A stretch of 64,000 bases of DNA, taken from the NCBI RefSeq assembly GCF_003627095.1, contig NZ_CP032627.1:682001-746000 (forward strand), read 5' to 3'. The stretch comes from Lactococcus allomyrinae (GTDB lineage Bacteria > Bacillota > Bacilli > Lactobacillales > Streptococcaceae). The number at the start of each line of letters is the position of its first letter. Positions within the stretch are counted from its first letter, which is position 1. Positions 56,510 through 64,000 of this stretch are shown piece by piece. The notes below the pieces were generated by a model. That model searched no databases, was not told where the DNA came from, and saw only the letters and a list, made by a program, of their open reading frames with translations. The translations under genes and the position numbers were made by a program.

Positions 56510-59500
56510 ATGACAAAGTATAGTGTCGGTTTGGACATCGGTATAGCAAGCTGCGGCTGGAGCATTATTGATATTGAGAAAAAAGAGATTATAGATTTAG
56601 GCAGTCGGATTTTTCCATCTGGAAATGCTGCTGGAAATCAAGACAGACGGAGTTTTCGTGGGACGCGGCGACTCATCAGACGGCGAAAAAATCGTTTGTC
56701 AGATTTGACGAAGTTTTTGGCTGAAAATGGCTTTGCTGTCAGTAATGACAAAAATCAAAATCCTTATGCCCTTCGTTCCAAAGGGCTGGCAGAGCAACTA
56801 TCAAAGGAAGAATTGGCAACTGCACTTTATCATATTGTCAATCGGCGTGGGATTTCCTATGATTTGGGCGATTTGGAAGACGACGGGACGAGCGGTGTTA
56901 GTGACTACAAATCTTCGATTAATATCAACCGCCAGCTTTTGCGTGAAAAGACGATTGGGCAAATTCAGCTTGAACGGCTGAATGAATTCGGTCAAGTTCG
57001 TGGTCAGGTCAAAGCAGATGATGAAACAACTTTGCTCAATGTTTTTCCGTCAGCTGCCTATGCGGACGAAGCCAAGCAGATTTTGGAAAAGCAGGCTGAA
57101 TATTATCCTGAAATCACGGACGAATTTATCGCGAAAATCAATGAACTGATTACTCGCAAGCGCGAATATTTTGTCGGTCCAGGCAATGAAAAATCACGTA
57201 CAGATTACGGGATTTACAAAACGGACGGTAGGACGCTGGATAATCTTTTTGACGAACTCATCGGAACGGACAAAATCAACGGCGAAAAACGGGCATCTGC
57301 GTCAAGTTTGACCGCTCAGATTTATAATTTGCTCAATGATTTGAATAACCTGACCGTGCCAAACACCGAAGATGGAAAATTGACGACTGAAACGAAAAAA
57401 GAAATTCTGTCAGCTGCGAAGCGGGCTGAGGGTATTTTTGGGAAAGTTCAGATTTGTAAGCTAATTGGAGTAAAATTTGATGAACTTAAAACCAAAAAAG
57501 GTGGAGAAATTGAATTTAAGCATACACTTTTTGCTTACAGAAAATTCCGCAAAGCGCTTGCAGAAAGCAATATTGAAGCAAATGATTTGTCCACCGAATT
57601 TTTCGATAAAATCGCAGATATTCTCACGTTAAATACTGAAAAAGCTGAAATCCGCAAGCAGTTGGATAAAGCCGATTTTGCCATTTCTGACGAGGTAAAA
57701 GAACTCATTGTCAAAGAAAATAAAAATCTCCTCGTTGACGGACGTGCGACTTGGCACAGTTTTTCTTACAAAACCTTGAATTTGCTCATTCCTGAGCTGC
57801 TCAATACCTCTGATGAACAGATGACGATTTTGACAGGTCTGGGCTTGATGAAGCCTGACAATGAGAAATATCAAGGCTTGAAGAATATTCCAGCAGCTCA
57901 AATCACAGAAGAAATTTACAATCCTGTCGTCGCAAAATCAACGCGCGAAGCCATTAATGTTTTCAATGCGATTGCAAAACGTGTCGGCGCAGAAAATATT
58001 GCGCACGTTGTCATTGAATTGCCGCGCGAAGACAATGAAGACGATGTTAAAAAGCAAAAAATAAAGTTTCAGAAAGCACAAGAAGCCGAGAAAAATGCAG
58101 CTGACGAACTCGTCAAACAACAAATGACAATTCCTGACAGCAGCTTACTTGCTCAATATCGCAAGTTCAAAGGTCTATCACAAAAAGTGCGTTATTGGTA
58201 TCAGCAAGAAACTTTTTGTCCATACTGCGGCGAGAAAATCAAGGTGATTCAGCTCATCAACAATAATGAAAGTTTTGAAATTGACCACATCATCCCGATT
58301 TCAGTCAGTTTTGATGACTCGCAAAATAATAAAGTGCTTGTCCATAGTCAGTGCAATCAAGCGAAGGAAAAGCAAACGCCGCTTGGCTGGATTAACAACG
58401 GCGGCGGATTTGGGCAAACGAAAGCGGAATACATTGCCAGAGTTAAGGCAAATAAAAATTTCAACAAAAATAAAGTTGACAATCTGCTCAACGACGCGGA
58501 TTTGAACGACATTATCACGCGTCGTAGTTTTATTCAGCGAAATCTTAATGACACGCGCTATGCCTCACGCGTGGTGCTGGACGAGTTTTACAGCTTTTTC
58601 AAGTCAAACCATCTGCCCACAAAAGTCAAGGTCGTCCGTGGCAAATGGACTTCACAAATGCGTAAAAAATGGAATAGCGCAGGTGGACTTGCCAAAACGC
58701 GCGACACGCATCATCATCACGCGATTGATGCCAGCATTATCGCCAGTTTTCCATTGCTGAAAGCCTTTGACAAAGCGGTCAAATTGATTGATATTGACAA
58801 GGAAACGGGCGAAATTTTGCAAGATAAAGCAGCGGTCAAAAAAGCGCGTGAAGCCGAATTATTGGCGCAATGGGCGATTCCGAATGAAAAAGAATTTGAA
58901 AAATTAGACAGCGAGATTTTTGATTTTCCGCTTTTCAAGCAAGTTGAATTGGCAAATGACATTGATGACCCAGAAAATCCAGTCAAATTCAGCCACAAAG
59001 TCGATAAAAAAGCCAATCGCGCCGTTGCCAATCAGACGATTTACGGCACGCGCATGAAAGAAACAGAAGTTGTAAAACGTGGAAAAACGGAAATTGTGCA
59101 AGATGAATATATCTTTGGCACGATAAAAAACATCTATAACGTAGATGATTTTGCGAAATTCAAAAAGTTGTACGATGAGGCGCTCAAAAAAGAGGATGTC
59201 AAGTTTTTGATGCAAGAAAAAGACCCAAAAACTTGGGAAAAATTGCTTAAAATTCTGAAAAACACGCCTGATTTTGAAGAAAAAACGCAGACAGATGGAA
59301 AAGTCAAAGTCATCCCTGTTTCTCCATTTGAGCTTTATCGCCGTGAAAATGGTTTTATTACTAAATATGCCAAGCATAATAATGGGCCAAAAGTGGTGAG
59401 CTTGAAATATTACGACTCAAAAATCGGCAGTCATATTGATATTACGCCTGAGAACGCTAGAAATAAAGTCGTGTTGCAAAGCTTGAAGCCTTGGCGGACG

Positions 59501-59974
59501 GACGTTTACTACAATCCTGACACGCAGCAATATGAACTTCTCGGTCTCAAATATGCAGATTTGAAATTCACAAAAGGAGTTTACGGAATCACGGAGGAAG
59601 CCTATGAAAAGCTGAAACATGGGATTGAAGCGGACGGCACGATTTTGTGGAAACCGATTGGGCGGAACAGCGAGTTTCGGTTTAGTTTGTATCGAAATGA
59701 TCGTGTGAAGATTGTGGACGATAAAGGGGAAGAAATTGAGTTGTTGTTTGGGTCTCGTGCTGGAAACAATGAGGGTTATGTTGAGATGAAACCTATCCAC
59801 AAAGCGAGATTTGAAGGTGCAGAGGAGATTGCTTTTTATGGAAAAACATCTTCTGGTAGATTTCTAAAGCCATTAGCTAAAAAGGGCTATAAACTCTACA
59901 AAGTCAACACGGGAATTCTAGGCACACCCTACTACACCGAAAAAGAATCAGATCAACCAAAATTAAATTTATAA
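56510..59974 (+). CDS. cas9: Cas9, type II-A crRNA-guided nuclease
   Basis: 1154 residues, near the size of S. thermophilus CRISPR1 Cas9. RuvC-I Asp9 (SVGLDIGIAS), arginine-rich bridge helix (RRSFRGTRRLIRRRKNRL, about 47-64), RuvC-II Glu503 (VVIELPRED), HNH with Asp592 and His593 (FEIDHIIP) and zinc-like CPYC, RuvC-III His737 and Asp740 (HHHHAIDAS), then the PAM-interacting end. All catalytic residues are present, so it should be active. Ribosome site GGAGAG. It uses the tracrRNA encoded just downstream. Confidence 0.98.
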   Translation: MTKYSVGLDIGIASCGWSIIDIEKKEIIDLGSRIFPSGNAAGNQDRRSFRGTRRLIRRRKNRLSDLTKFLAENGFAVSNDKNQNPYALRSKGLAEQLSKEELATALYHIVNRRGISYDLGDLEDDGTSGVSDYKSSININRQLLREKTIGQIQLERLNEFGQVRGQVKADDETTLLNVFPSAAYADEAKQILEKQAEYYPEITDEFIAKINELITRKREYFVGPGNEKSRTDYGIYKTDGRTLDNLFDELIGTDKINGEKRASASSLTAQIYNLLNDLNNLTVPNTEDGKLTTETKKEILSAAKRAEGIFGKVQICKLIGVKFDELKTKKGGEIEFKHTLFAYRKFRKALAESNIEANDLSTEFFDKIADILTLNTEKAEIRKQLDKADFAISDEVKELIVKENKNLLVDGRATWHSFSYKTLNLLIPELLNTSDEQMTILTGLGLMKPDNEKYQGLKNIPAAQITEEIYNPVVAKSTREAINVFNAIAKRVGAENIAHVVIELPREDNEDDVKKQKIKFQKAQEAEKNAADELVKQQMTIPDSSLLAQYRKFKGLSQKVRYWYQQETFCPYCGEKIKVIQLINNNESFEIDHIIPISVSFDDSQNNKVLVHSQCNQAKEKQTPLGWINNGGGFGQTKAEYIARVKANKNFNKNKVDNLLNDADLNDIITRRSFIQRNLNDTRYASRVVLDEFYSFFKSNHLPTKVKVVRGKWTSQMRKKWNSAGGLAKTRDTHHHHAIDASIIASFPLLKAFDKAVKLIDIDKETGEILQDKAAVKKAREAELLAQWAIPNEKEFEKLDSEIFDFPLFKQVELANDIDDPENPVKFSHKVDKKANRAVANQTIYGTRMKETEVVKRGKTEIVQDEYIFGTIKNIYNVDDFAKFKKLYDEALKKEDVKFLMQEKDPKTWEKLLKILKNTPDFEEKTQTDGKVKVIPVSPFELYRRENGFITKYAKHNNGPKVVSLKYYDSKIGSHIDITPENARNKVVLQSLKPWRTDVYYNPDTQQYELLGLKYADLKFTKGVYGITEEAYEKLKHGIEADGTILWKPIGRNSEFRFSLYRNDRVKIVDDKGEEIELLFGSRAGNNEGYVEMKPIHKARFEGAEEIAFYGKTSSGRFLKPLAKKGYKLYKVNTGILGTPYYTEKESDQPKLNL

Positions 59975-59999
59975 AATTAAGAAAAGGCTTACGTGACGC

Positions 60000-60028
60000 T
60001 TGCAGGAACTCAAAATTTTTGCTAAAAT
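60000..60028 (+). promoter_or_regulatory. Promoter of tracrRNA
   Basis: TTGCAG, 17 bases, TAAAAT; start of transcription expected near 60035. Confidence 0.75.
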
Positions 60029-60034
60029 AAAGGA

Positions 60035-60160
60035 GTAGTTGACGAACTACTGCGCTCGACGGAGCGTATTCAATCTTTTTATTGATAGGAAAATGATTGA
60101 GAATCTACAAGGATAAGGCTTTATGCCGAAATCATTAACTCGCCTTTGGGCGAGTTTTTT
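60035..60160 (+). ncRNA. tracrRNA of the type II-A system
   Basis: Anti-repeat at 60076-60110 (ATTGATAGGAAAATG, TTGAGA and CTACAA match the reverse complement of the array repeat, with one bulge). The nexus hairpin follows (AAGGCTTTATGCC), with GAAATCA, and a terminator hairpin ACTCGCC/GGCGAGT plus T6 (60138-60160). The layout is close to S. thermophilus CRISPR1 tracrRNA. Upstream of the anti-repeat are two small hairpins, GTAGTT-GACG-AACTAC and CGCTC-GACG-GAGCG, that would form part of a longer primary transcript. Transcribed in the same direction as cas9 and the array. Confidence 0.93.
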
Positions 60161-60181
60161 GTTTTTCTTTAGAAAGGAAAA

Positions 60182-60301
60182 TTGAGTTCGACCTCTTTGA
60201 CGGCTGGAAAAAAGATAAATTGGAACCTGACACTTGCGACAGAACTACAAATTCCTATTTTTCAAGCCATCAGAGCAATCGGTCTCACATCTTATTTATG
60301 A
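60182..60301 (+). CDS. Possible 39-aa peptide coupled to cas1
   Basis: TTG start just after AAAGGA (short spacing) and a stop that overlaps the cas1 ATG as ATGA. Reads a helical LATELQIPIFQAIRAIGLTSYL end. Without it cas1 has no ribosome site of its own, so coupled translation would explain cas1 expression. No known family; the coding claim rests on position and overlap only. Confidence 0.35.
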   Translation: MSSTSLTAGKKINWNLTLATELQIPIFQAIRAIGLTSYL

Positions 60302-61212
60302 CTTGGAGAAATGTGATGATTAAGGACGGGGACTATCTTCGTCTAAAATTAGATAACTTAGAAATTGAGAAAGGTGGACAAAAATTTAGTATTCCACTCT
60401 CAGATATTGCGACAATCACTCTAGAAGGCAATATTTTGACGCTAACGACTAAGTTGCTTGCAAAGTTAGCACAACATAATATTGCCGTGATTGTTTGTGA
60501 CAATAAATATGTGCCTTGTGGTATTTTCATGGGCTTTGGGCAGTATCATCGGACGGCCAAGCGCAATCTGGAGCAGGTTGCTTGGAGTGAAAAGCTACGA
60601 AATGAAGTCTGGACAGAAATTATCCGACAAAAGCTGAGCAATCAACGAGCGGTACTCATTGCGCATGATGCAGATGTAGAGCGGATTGACAAGCTTCAGG
60701 AGTTGATTGAACACATCCAACTGGCGGATGCGACGAACCGTGAGGGACATGCGGCAAAGGTTTATTTTAACAGTCTGTACGGCATGAAATTCACGCGGGA
60801 GCAGGATTGTCTGGAAAATGGCGCGATGAATTACGGCTACACCATTATCAGAGCTTATATGGCGCGGCTGGTGACGAGTTTAGGACTCATTCCAACTTTA
60901 GGCGTTTTTCATCGGAATGAATTTAATTCGTTTAACTTGGTGGATGATTTGATGGAACCTTTTCGTCCCTTGATGGATTGGTATATTTTGGAGAAAATTT
61001 TACCGAATTACCCGAAATATCTGACTTGGGAAGCGCGCTGTAAGTTGATTGATTTCTTGAATCAGCCCTATTTTTACAGAGGGAAGAAAACAACGATTGA
61101 TTTGGTAATGTTGGATTATGTCAATTCTTTTATTAAAGTAATGAAAAATGAAAATCTTTCAGAGTTGACAGAAATTACTTTAGGAGGGATTGCGAGGTGT
61201 ATGAGAAATTGA
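60298..61212 (+). CDS. cas1: Cas1 integrase
   Basis: 304 residues from ATG at 60298, where the MTWR start matches Cas1 of type II-A; a frame opening at 60220 is longer but not family-like. Conserved LKLDNLEIEKGGQKFSIPLSDIATITLEG, catalytic Glu in NREGHAAKVYFNSLYG, His in GVFHRNEFNSFNLVDDLMEPFRP. With Cas2 it inserts new spacers. No good ribosome site, so its translation may depend on the ATGA overlap upstream. Overlaps cas2 by 16 bases. Confidence 0.97.
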   Translation: MTWRNVMIKDGDYLRLKLDNLEIEKGGQKFSIPLSDIATITLEGNILTLTTKLLAKLAQHNIAVIVCDNKYVPCGIFMGFGQYHRTAKRNLEQVAWSEKLRNEVWTEIIRQKLSNQRAVLIAHDADVERIDKLQELIEHIQLADATNREGHAAKVYFNSLYGMKFTREQDCLENGAMNYGYTIIRAYMARLVTSLGLIPTLGVFHRNEFNSFNLVDDLMEPFRPLMDWYILEKILPNYPKYLTWEARCKLIDFLNQPYFYRGKKTTIDLVMLDYVNSFIKVMKNENLSELTEITLGGIARCMRN

Positions 61213-61517
61213 GATTGATGTGTTTTTTTGATTTGCCAATGGAAACGAAACAGGAACAGAAATATTATCGCGTTTTCAGAAAAAAACTGATAGAACTTGG
61301 CTTTGTGATGGTACAAGAATCAGTTTATGTCAGAACATTACCCAATCGGAGTCAACTCACAAAATATGAGGAGCAGCTCAAAAGGGTAACTCCTTACAAT
61401 GGCTTGGTTGAGCTGATGTATGTGACGGAGAAACAGTTTAATGACCGACGATTTTTGACGGGTGAAAAAGCACCGCAAGAAGTCGCTGTCGGTAATCACA
61501 AAATGGTAATTATATGA
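61197..61517 (+). CDS. cas2: Cas2
   Basis: 106 residues: RLMCFFDLPMETKQEQKYYRVFRKKLIELGFVMVQESVYVR is the Cas2 fold with the Asp in FFDLP. Structural partner of Cas1 in spacer insertion. Overlaps cas1 by 16 and csn2 by four bases, so the three are translated as a unit. Confidence 0.96.
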   Translation: MYEKLRLMCFFDLPMETKQEQKYYRVFRKKLIELGFVMVQESVYVRTLPNRSQLTKYEEQLKRVTPYNGLVELMYVTEKQFNDRRFLTGEKAPQEVAVGNHKMVII

Positions 61518-62545
61518 GAATAGAAATAGAAAATAATAAGTTTATTGAATTTGACGAAATGCCGCGTTTGTTTTTTTATGGTCAAAATCAAAAAGTTGCG
61601 CAAGAACTTGTTCGCAGCCTGAAAAGATTTGCTAATAAAAAAACTTTGAATGACTTGGAAGAATTGGTTTACGGTGAAAATGGGATTGAAATTTACCGAG
61701 AGAAAGAACGGCTCAACGAAAAAAATATCGACATCCATTTCTTACAGGATAATGCCTCTCTTTACCGAGAAGTCAGCTTTGACAGAAAGAGTTTGATGAC
61801 TGATTTCCTGTCAGCTCTGACGGAAAATATGGCGATCACTACGGAACTTGAAGAAATCAAAAACCACTTATTGAAGATTGAGCTGCTCTTTAATGGACAG
61901 CTTCGTCAAGTTTCGAATAATGTTTCGTCAAATTTGACAGATTTGTCATTTGAAGATTTATTGAAAAACCATCTGTTTTTGTCCTATGCGGCTGATAATC
62001 ATGACTTCCCTTTAGAAATGATGGATGCCAATGAATTTGTGGATGAATATTTGGCACTGCTCGGTCAGAAATTGGAGCATCAGCCTAAAGAAACATGGAT
62101 TATTTTGATTAATCCAGCAAGTTTTTTAATGACAGAAAAGATACAAGACTTGCTAGAGGGTCTGTCAGTGCTGACAGAAAAAACGGAACTTGTCCATACG
62201 TTTGTCATTAGCCAGCAAACGCTTGAACTAGTGTATTTTCCAAATGATGTGCCGAGTACGATTGTTTTGACAGATGATGTTTATCAAATGCCAGATTTTG
62301 ACACTTTTAGAAAAAGTATTGAAAATCATTATCCGATAAGTTTGAAAATGTCAGATGAAGCGCTCTGTCAAAATTTTTATGAAATCGTCTCAAGCATTGG
62401 TAGCAAGGCAAAAGTCGCTGGAAAATCTTATCAAAATATGATATTATTAAAGGTGATAAATGAGATTTTAGGTATTGAAAGTGCATCATTTTCTATCAAT
62501 TTTGATGAACTTTCTGAGCTAGAACGCACTTATCTTAGTTCTTGA
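61514..62545 (+). CDS. csn2: Csn2, long form, type II-A adaptation protein
   Basis: 343 residues, the long type seen with S. thermophilus CRISPR1 (short forms are about 220). Csn2 rings bind linear DNA ends during spacer acquisition. Two copies of the dispersed palindrome are inside the gene: 61808-61823 (FLSALTEN) and 62162-62177 (LSVLTEKTE). Start ATGA overlaps the cas2 stop. Confidence 0.9.
   Translation: MRIEIENNKFIEFDEMPRLFFYGQNQKVAQELVRSLKRFANKKTLNDLEELVYGENGIEIYREKERLNEKNIDIHFLQDNASLYREVSFDRKSLMTDFLSALTENMAITTELEEIKNHLLKIELLFNGQLRQVSNNVSSNLTDLSFEDLLKNHLFLSYAADNHDFPLEMMDANEFVDEYLALLGQKLEHQPKETWIILINPASFLMTEKIQDLLEGLSVLTEKTELVHTFVISQQTLELVYFPNDVPSTIVLTDDVYQMPDFDTFRKSIENHYPISLKMSDEALCQNFYEIVSSIGSKAKVAGKSYQNMILLKVINEILGIESASFSINFDELSELERTYLSS
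61808..61823. repeat. TGTCAG-CT-CTGACG palindrome copy in csn2
   Basis: Near-match to the consensus; read as LSALTE. Confidence 0.75.
62162..62177. repeat. TGTCAG-TG-CTGACA palindrome in csn2
   Basis: Perfect copy followed by GAAAAAAC; read as LSVLTEK. Confidence 0.85.
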
Positions 62546-62612
62546 GGATTGACGAATTTTCAAGAATGTTTGGAAATCGTAGGAGCAAAAACCAAAAAGT
62601 TTTTAATTTGAG
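62546..62612 (+). promoter_or_regulatory. CRISPR leader with ATTTGAG anchor
   Basis: 67 bases between csn2 and repeat 1. Its last seven bases are ATTTGAG (62606-62612), the leader-anchoring sequence reported for type II-A spacer insertion, touching the first repeat. A -35-like TTGACG (62549-62554) is seen but no good -10. Confidence 0.85.
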
Positions 62613-64000
62613 GTTTTTGTACTCTCAACATTTTCCTATCAGTAAAACTATTTGAGGAGGACAACCAATGAAACTTTTGTTTTTGTACTCTCAACATTTT
62701 CCTATCAGTAAAACTGAAGATGATGATGGTAATGCAGCAAGTGGGTTTTTGTACTCTCAACATTTTCCTATCAGTAAAACTGGCAGGGCTTGCTGTTTTA
62801 GCTTGGCTTTGTTTTTGTACTCTCAACATTTTCCTATCAGTAAAACTGAAAAGTAATATAATCAGACAACTAATCTGTTTTTGTACTCTCAACATTTTCC
62901 TATCAGTAAAACAAAGTATACAACCATGTCACCTTCGCTATTGTTTTTGTACTCTCAACATTTTCCTATCAGTAAAACATGCCATTATTGTTCTCCTTAT
63001 TTATAGTATGTTTTTGTACTCTCAACATTTTCCTATCAGTAAAACAGATACATAAGAAGACCAGTCACGGCTCTGGTTTTTGTACTCTCAACATTTTCCT
63101 ATCAGTAAAACTCGGCTATGAAATGGGGCGGGTTACATTATGTTTTTGTACTCTCAACATTTTCCTATCAGTAAAACAAATCCATGCACCGATGACAGTT
63201 GTTGTTCGTTTTTGTACTCTCAACATTTTCCTATCAGTAAAACAGGAAATACAAAAATATCTGAGTGAACTTAGTTTTTGTACTCTCAACATTTTCCTAT
63301 CAGTAAAACGCAAATAATCTGTCCGCTCATGGCGTTTTGGTTTTTGTACTCTCAACATTTTCCTATCAGTAAAACAAAACTCTTTTAGCAGCTTTCTCAG
63401 CTTGTGTTTTTGTACTCTCAACATTTTCCTATCAGTAAAACAAATCTGCCGCTGCTCCTATGGATGCCTTGGTTTTTGTACTCTCAACATTTTCCTATCA
63501 GTAAAACTCGGAAAAGGTGGGGGATTGTCTCAAGCCAGTTTTTGTACTCTCAACATTTTCCTATCAGTAAAACTTATGGTTAATAACAAGCATTACGTTT
63601 TTTGTTTTTGTACTCTCAACATTTTCCTATCAGTAAAACGTGACCCCTGTGTAGATATTCCCATCTAGTGTTTTTGTACTCTCAACATTTTCCTATCAGT
63701 AAAACATGATAATGAATTTCTTGACCCTGATTATGGTTTTTGTACTCTCAACATTTTCCTATCAGTAAAACTTATATCCATCCACCATTTCAGAGAATGC
63801 CGTTTTTGTACTCTCAACATTTTCCTATCAGTAAAACGTGGCTTTTCTGTTAAGTCCGCAAACAATGGTTTTTGTACTCTCAACATTTTCCTATCAGTAA
63901 AACTCAAAATGTACTGCGTAGAACAAAAGCAGAGTTTTTGTACTCTCAACATTTTCCTATCAGTAAAACAGAATTGGCTTTAACCAAATTCATGGTCTGG
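62613..64000 (+). CRISPR. Type II-A CRISPR array, 21 complete repeats, continues past window
   Basis: 36-bp repeats starting GTTTTTGTACTCTCAAC and ending CAGTAAAAC, first at 62613-62648, last complete at 63934-63969; all 21 copies appear identical. Spacers are 30 bases, except spacer 6 (62979-63009), which is 31. The sequence ends in the 30-base spacer 21 plus the first G of a further repeat, so the array is longer than shown. The leader side is at 62613, so newest spacers are at the left; identical repeats indicate no decay in the visible part. Transcription is on the plus strand, as shown by pairing with the tracrRNA. Confidence 0.99.

Noticed and set aside
60220-60297. N-terminal extension of Cas1
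   Set aside because: Type II-A Cas1 starts at MTWR; the extension is not conserved-looking and lacks a ribosome site.
62560-63952. Several frames within the CRISPR array, such as repeats of MLRVQK or FLYSQHFPISKT
   Set aside because: They are translations of the 36-bp repeats and spacers, without ribosome sites, not genes.

Overview
The window looks like chromosomal DNA of a low-GC member of the Streptococcaceae, most probably a Lactococcus-type organism (inference). Supporting signs are a pyrE-pyrC pair behind a PyrR-type leader, two Spx-family proteins, Rex, the comFA-comFC pair, LPXTG surface proteins and a type II-A CRISPR locus whose Cas9, tracrRNA and long Csn2 resemble the Streptococcus thermophilus CRISPR1 kind. 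No tRNA or rRNA gene and no insertion sequence was recognised.

Layout. 1-7.1 kb: potassium uptake and its control (kdpD 3' part, kdpE, a small membrane peptide, kdpF, kdpA, frameshifted kdpB, kdpC). 7.1-19.3 kb: a surface and accessory block with a frameshifted MucBP/LPTTG protein, an Spx-like protein without the CXXC, a small membrane protein, and a pilus operon (major pilin, large adhesin, minor pilin, small peptide, two-domain sortase, XRE regulator). 19.7-36.5 kb: mostly housekeeping (rex, a PadR-HAAS-DUF4097 membrane-stress type operon, spx, an ABC-F protein, pyrE-pyrC, dnaD-nth-trmK-nif3, HAD and HD hydrolases, DUF1934 and DUF998 proteins, rplU-prp-rpmA). 36.8-42.1 kb: a giant LPYTG lectin-like adhesin, frameshifted. 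42.2-46.2 kb: phoH, Nudix, hydrolase, ybeY, dgkA, nucleotidyltransferase. 46.2-49.9 kb: Rgg-type regulator divergent from an ABC-2 exporter. 50.2-56.4 kb: comFC-comFA, a proline/glutamate-rich wall protein, yigZ, VanZ-like and DUF475 proteins. 56.5-64 kb: cas9, tracrRNA, a possible 39-codon ORF, cas1, cas2, csn2, leader and at least 21 repeats running off the end.

Three things stand out. (1) A short perfect palindrome, TGTCAG-YR-CTGACA, recurs far above chance, both inside core genes (where it forces LS(A/V)LTE or VSTD peptides) and in intergenic hairpins that act as terminators. It is absent from the pilus and adhesin blocks. This distribution resembles DNA-uptake sequences of Neisseria and Pasteurellaceae, and competence genes lie in the same window. 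(2) The pilus sortase is one polypeptide with two complete sortase catalytic domains. (3) Six apparent gene breaks in five genes are all repaired by adding one G to a G run, which points either to base-calling error or to slippage at G tracts.

The CRISPR locus looks complete and orientable: anti-repeat, tracrRNA hairpins, leader anchor ATTTGAG and identical repeats are all visible.
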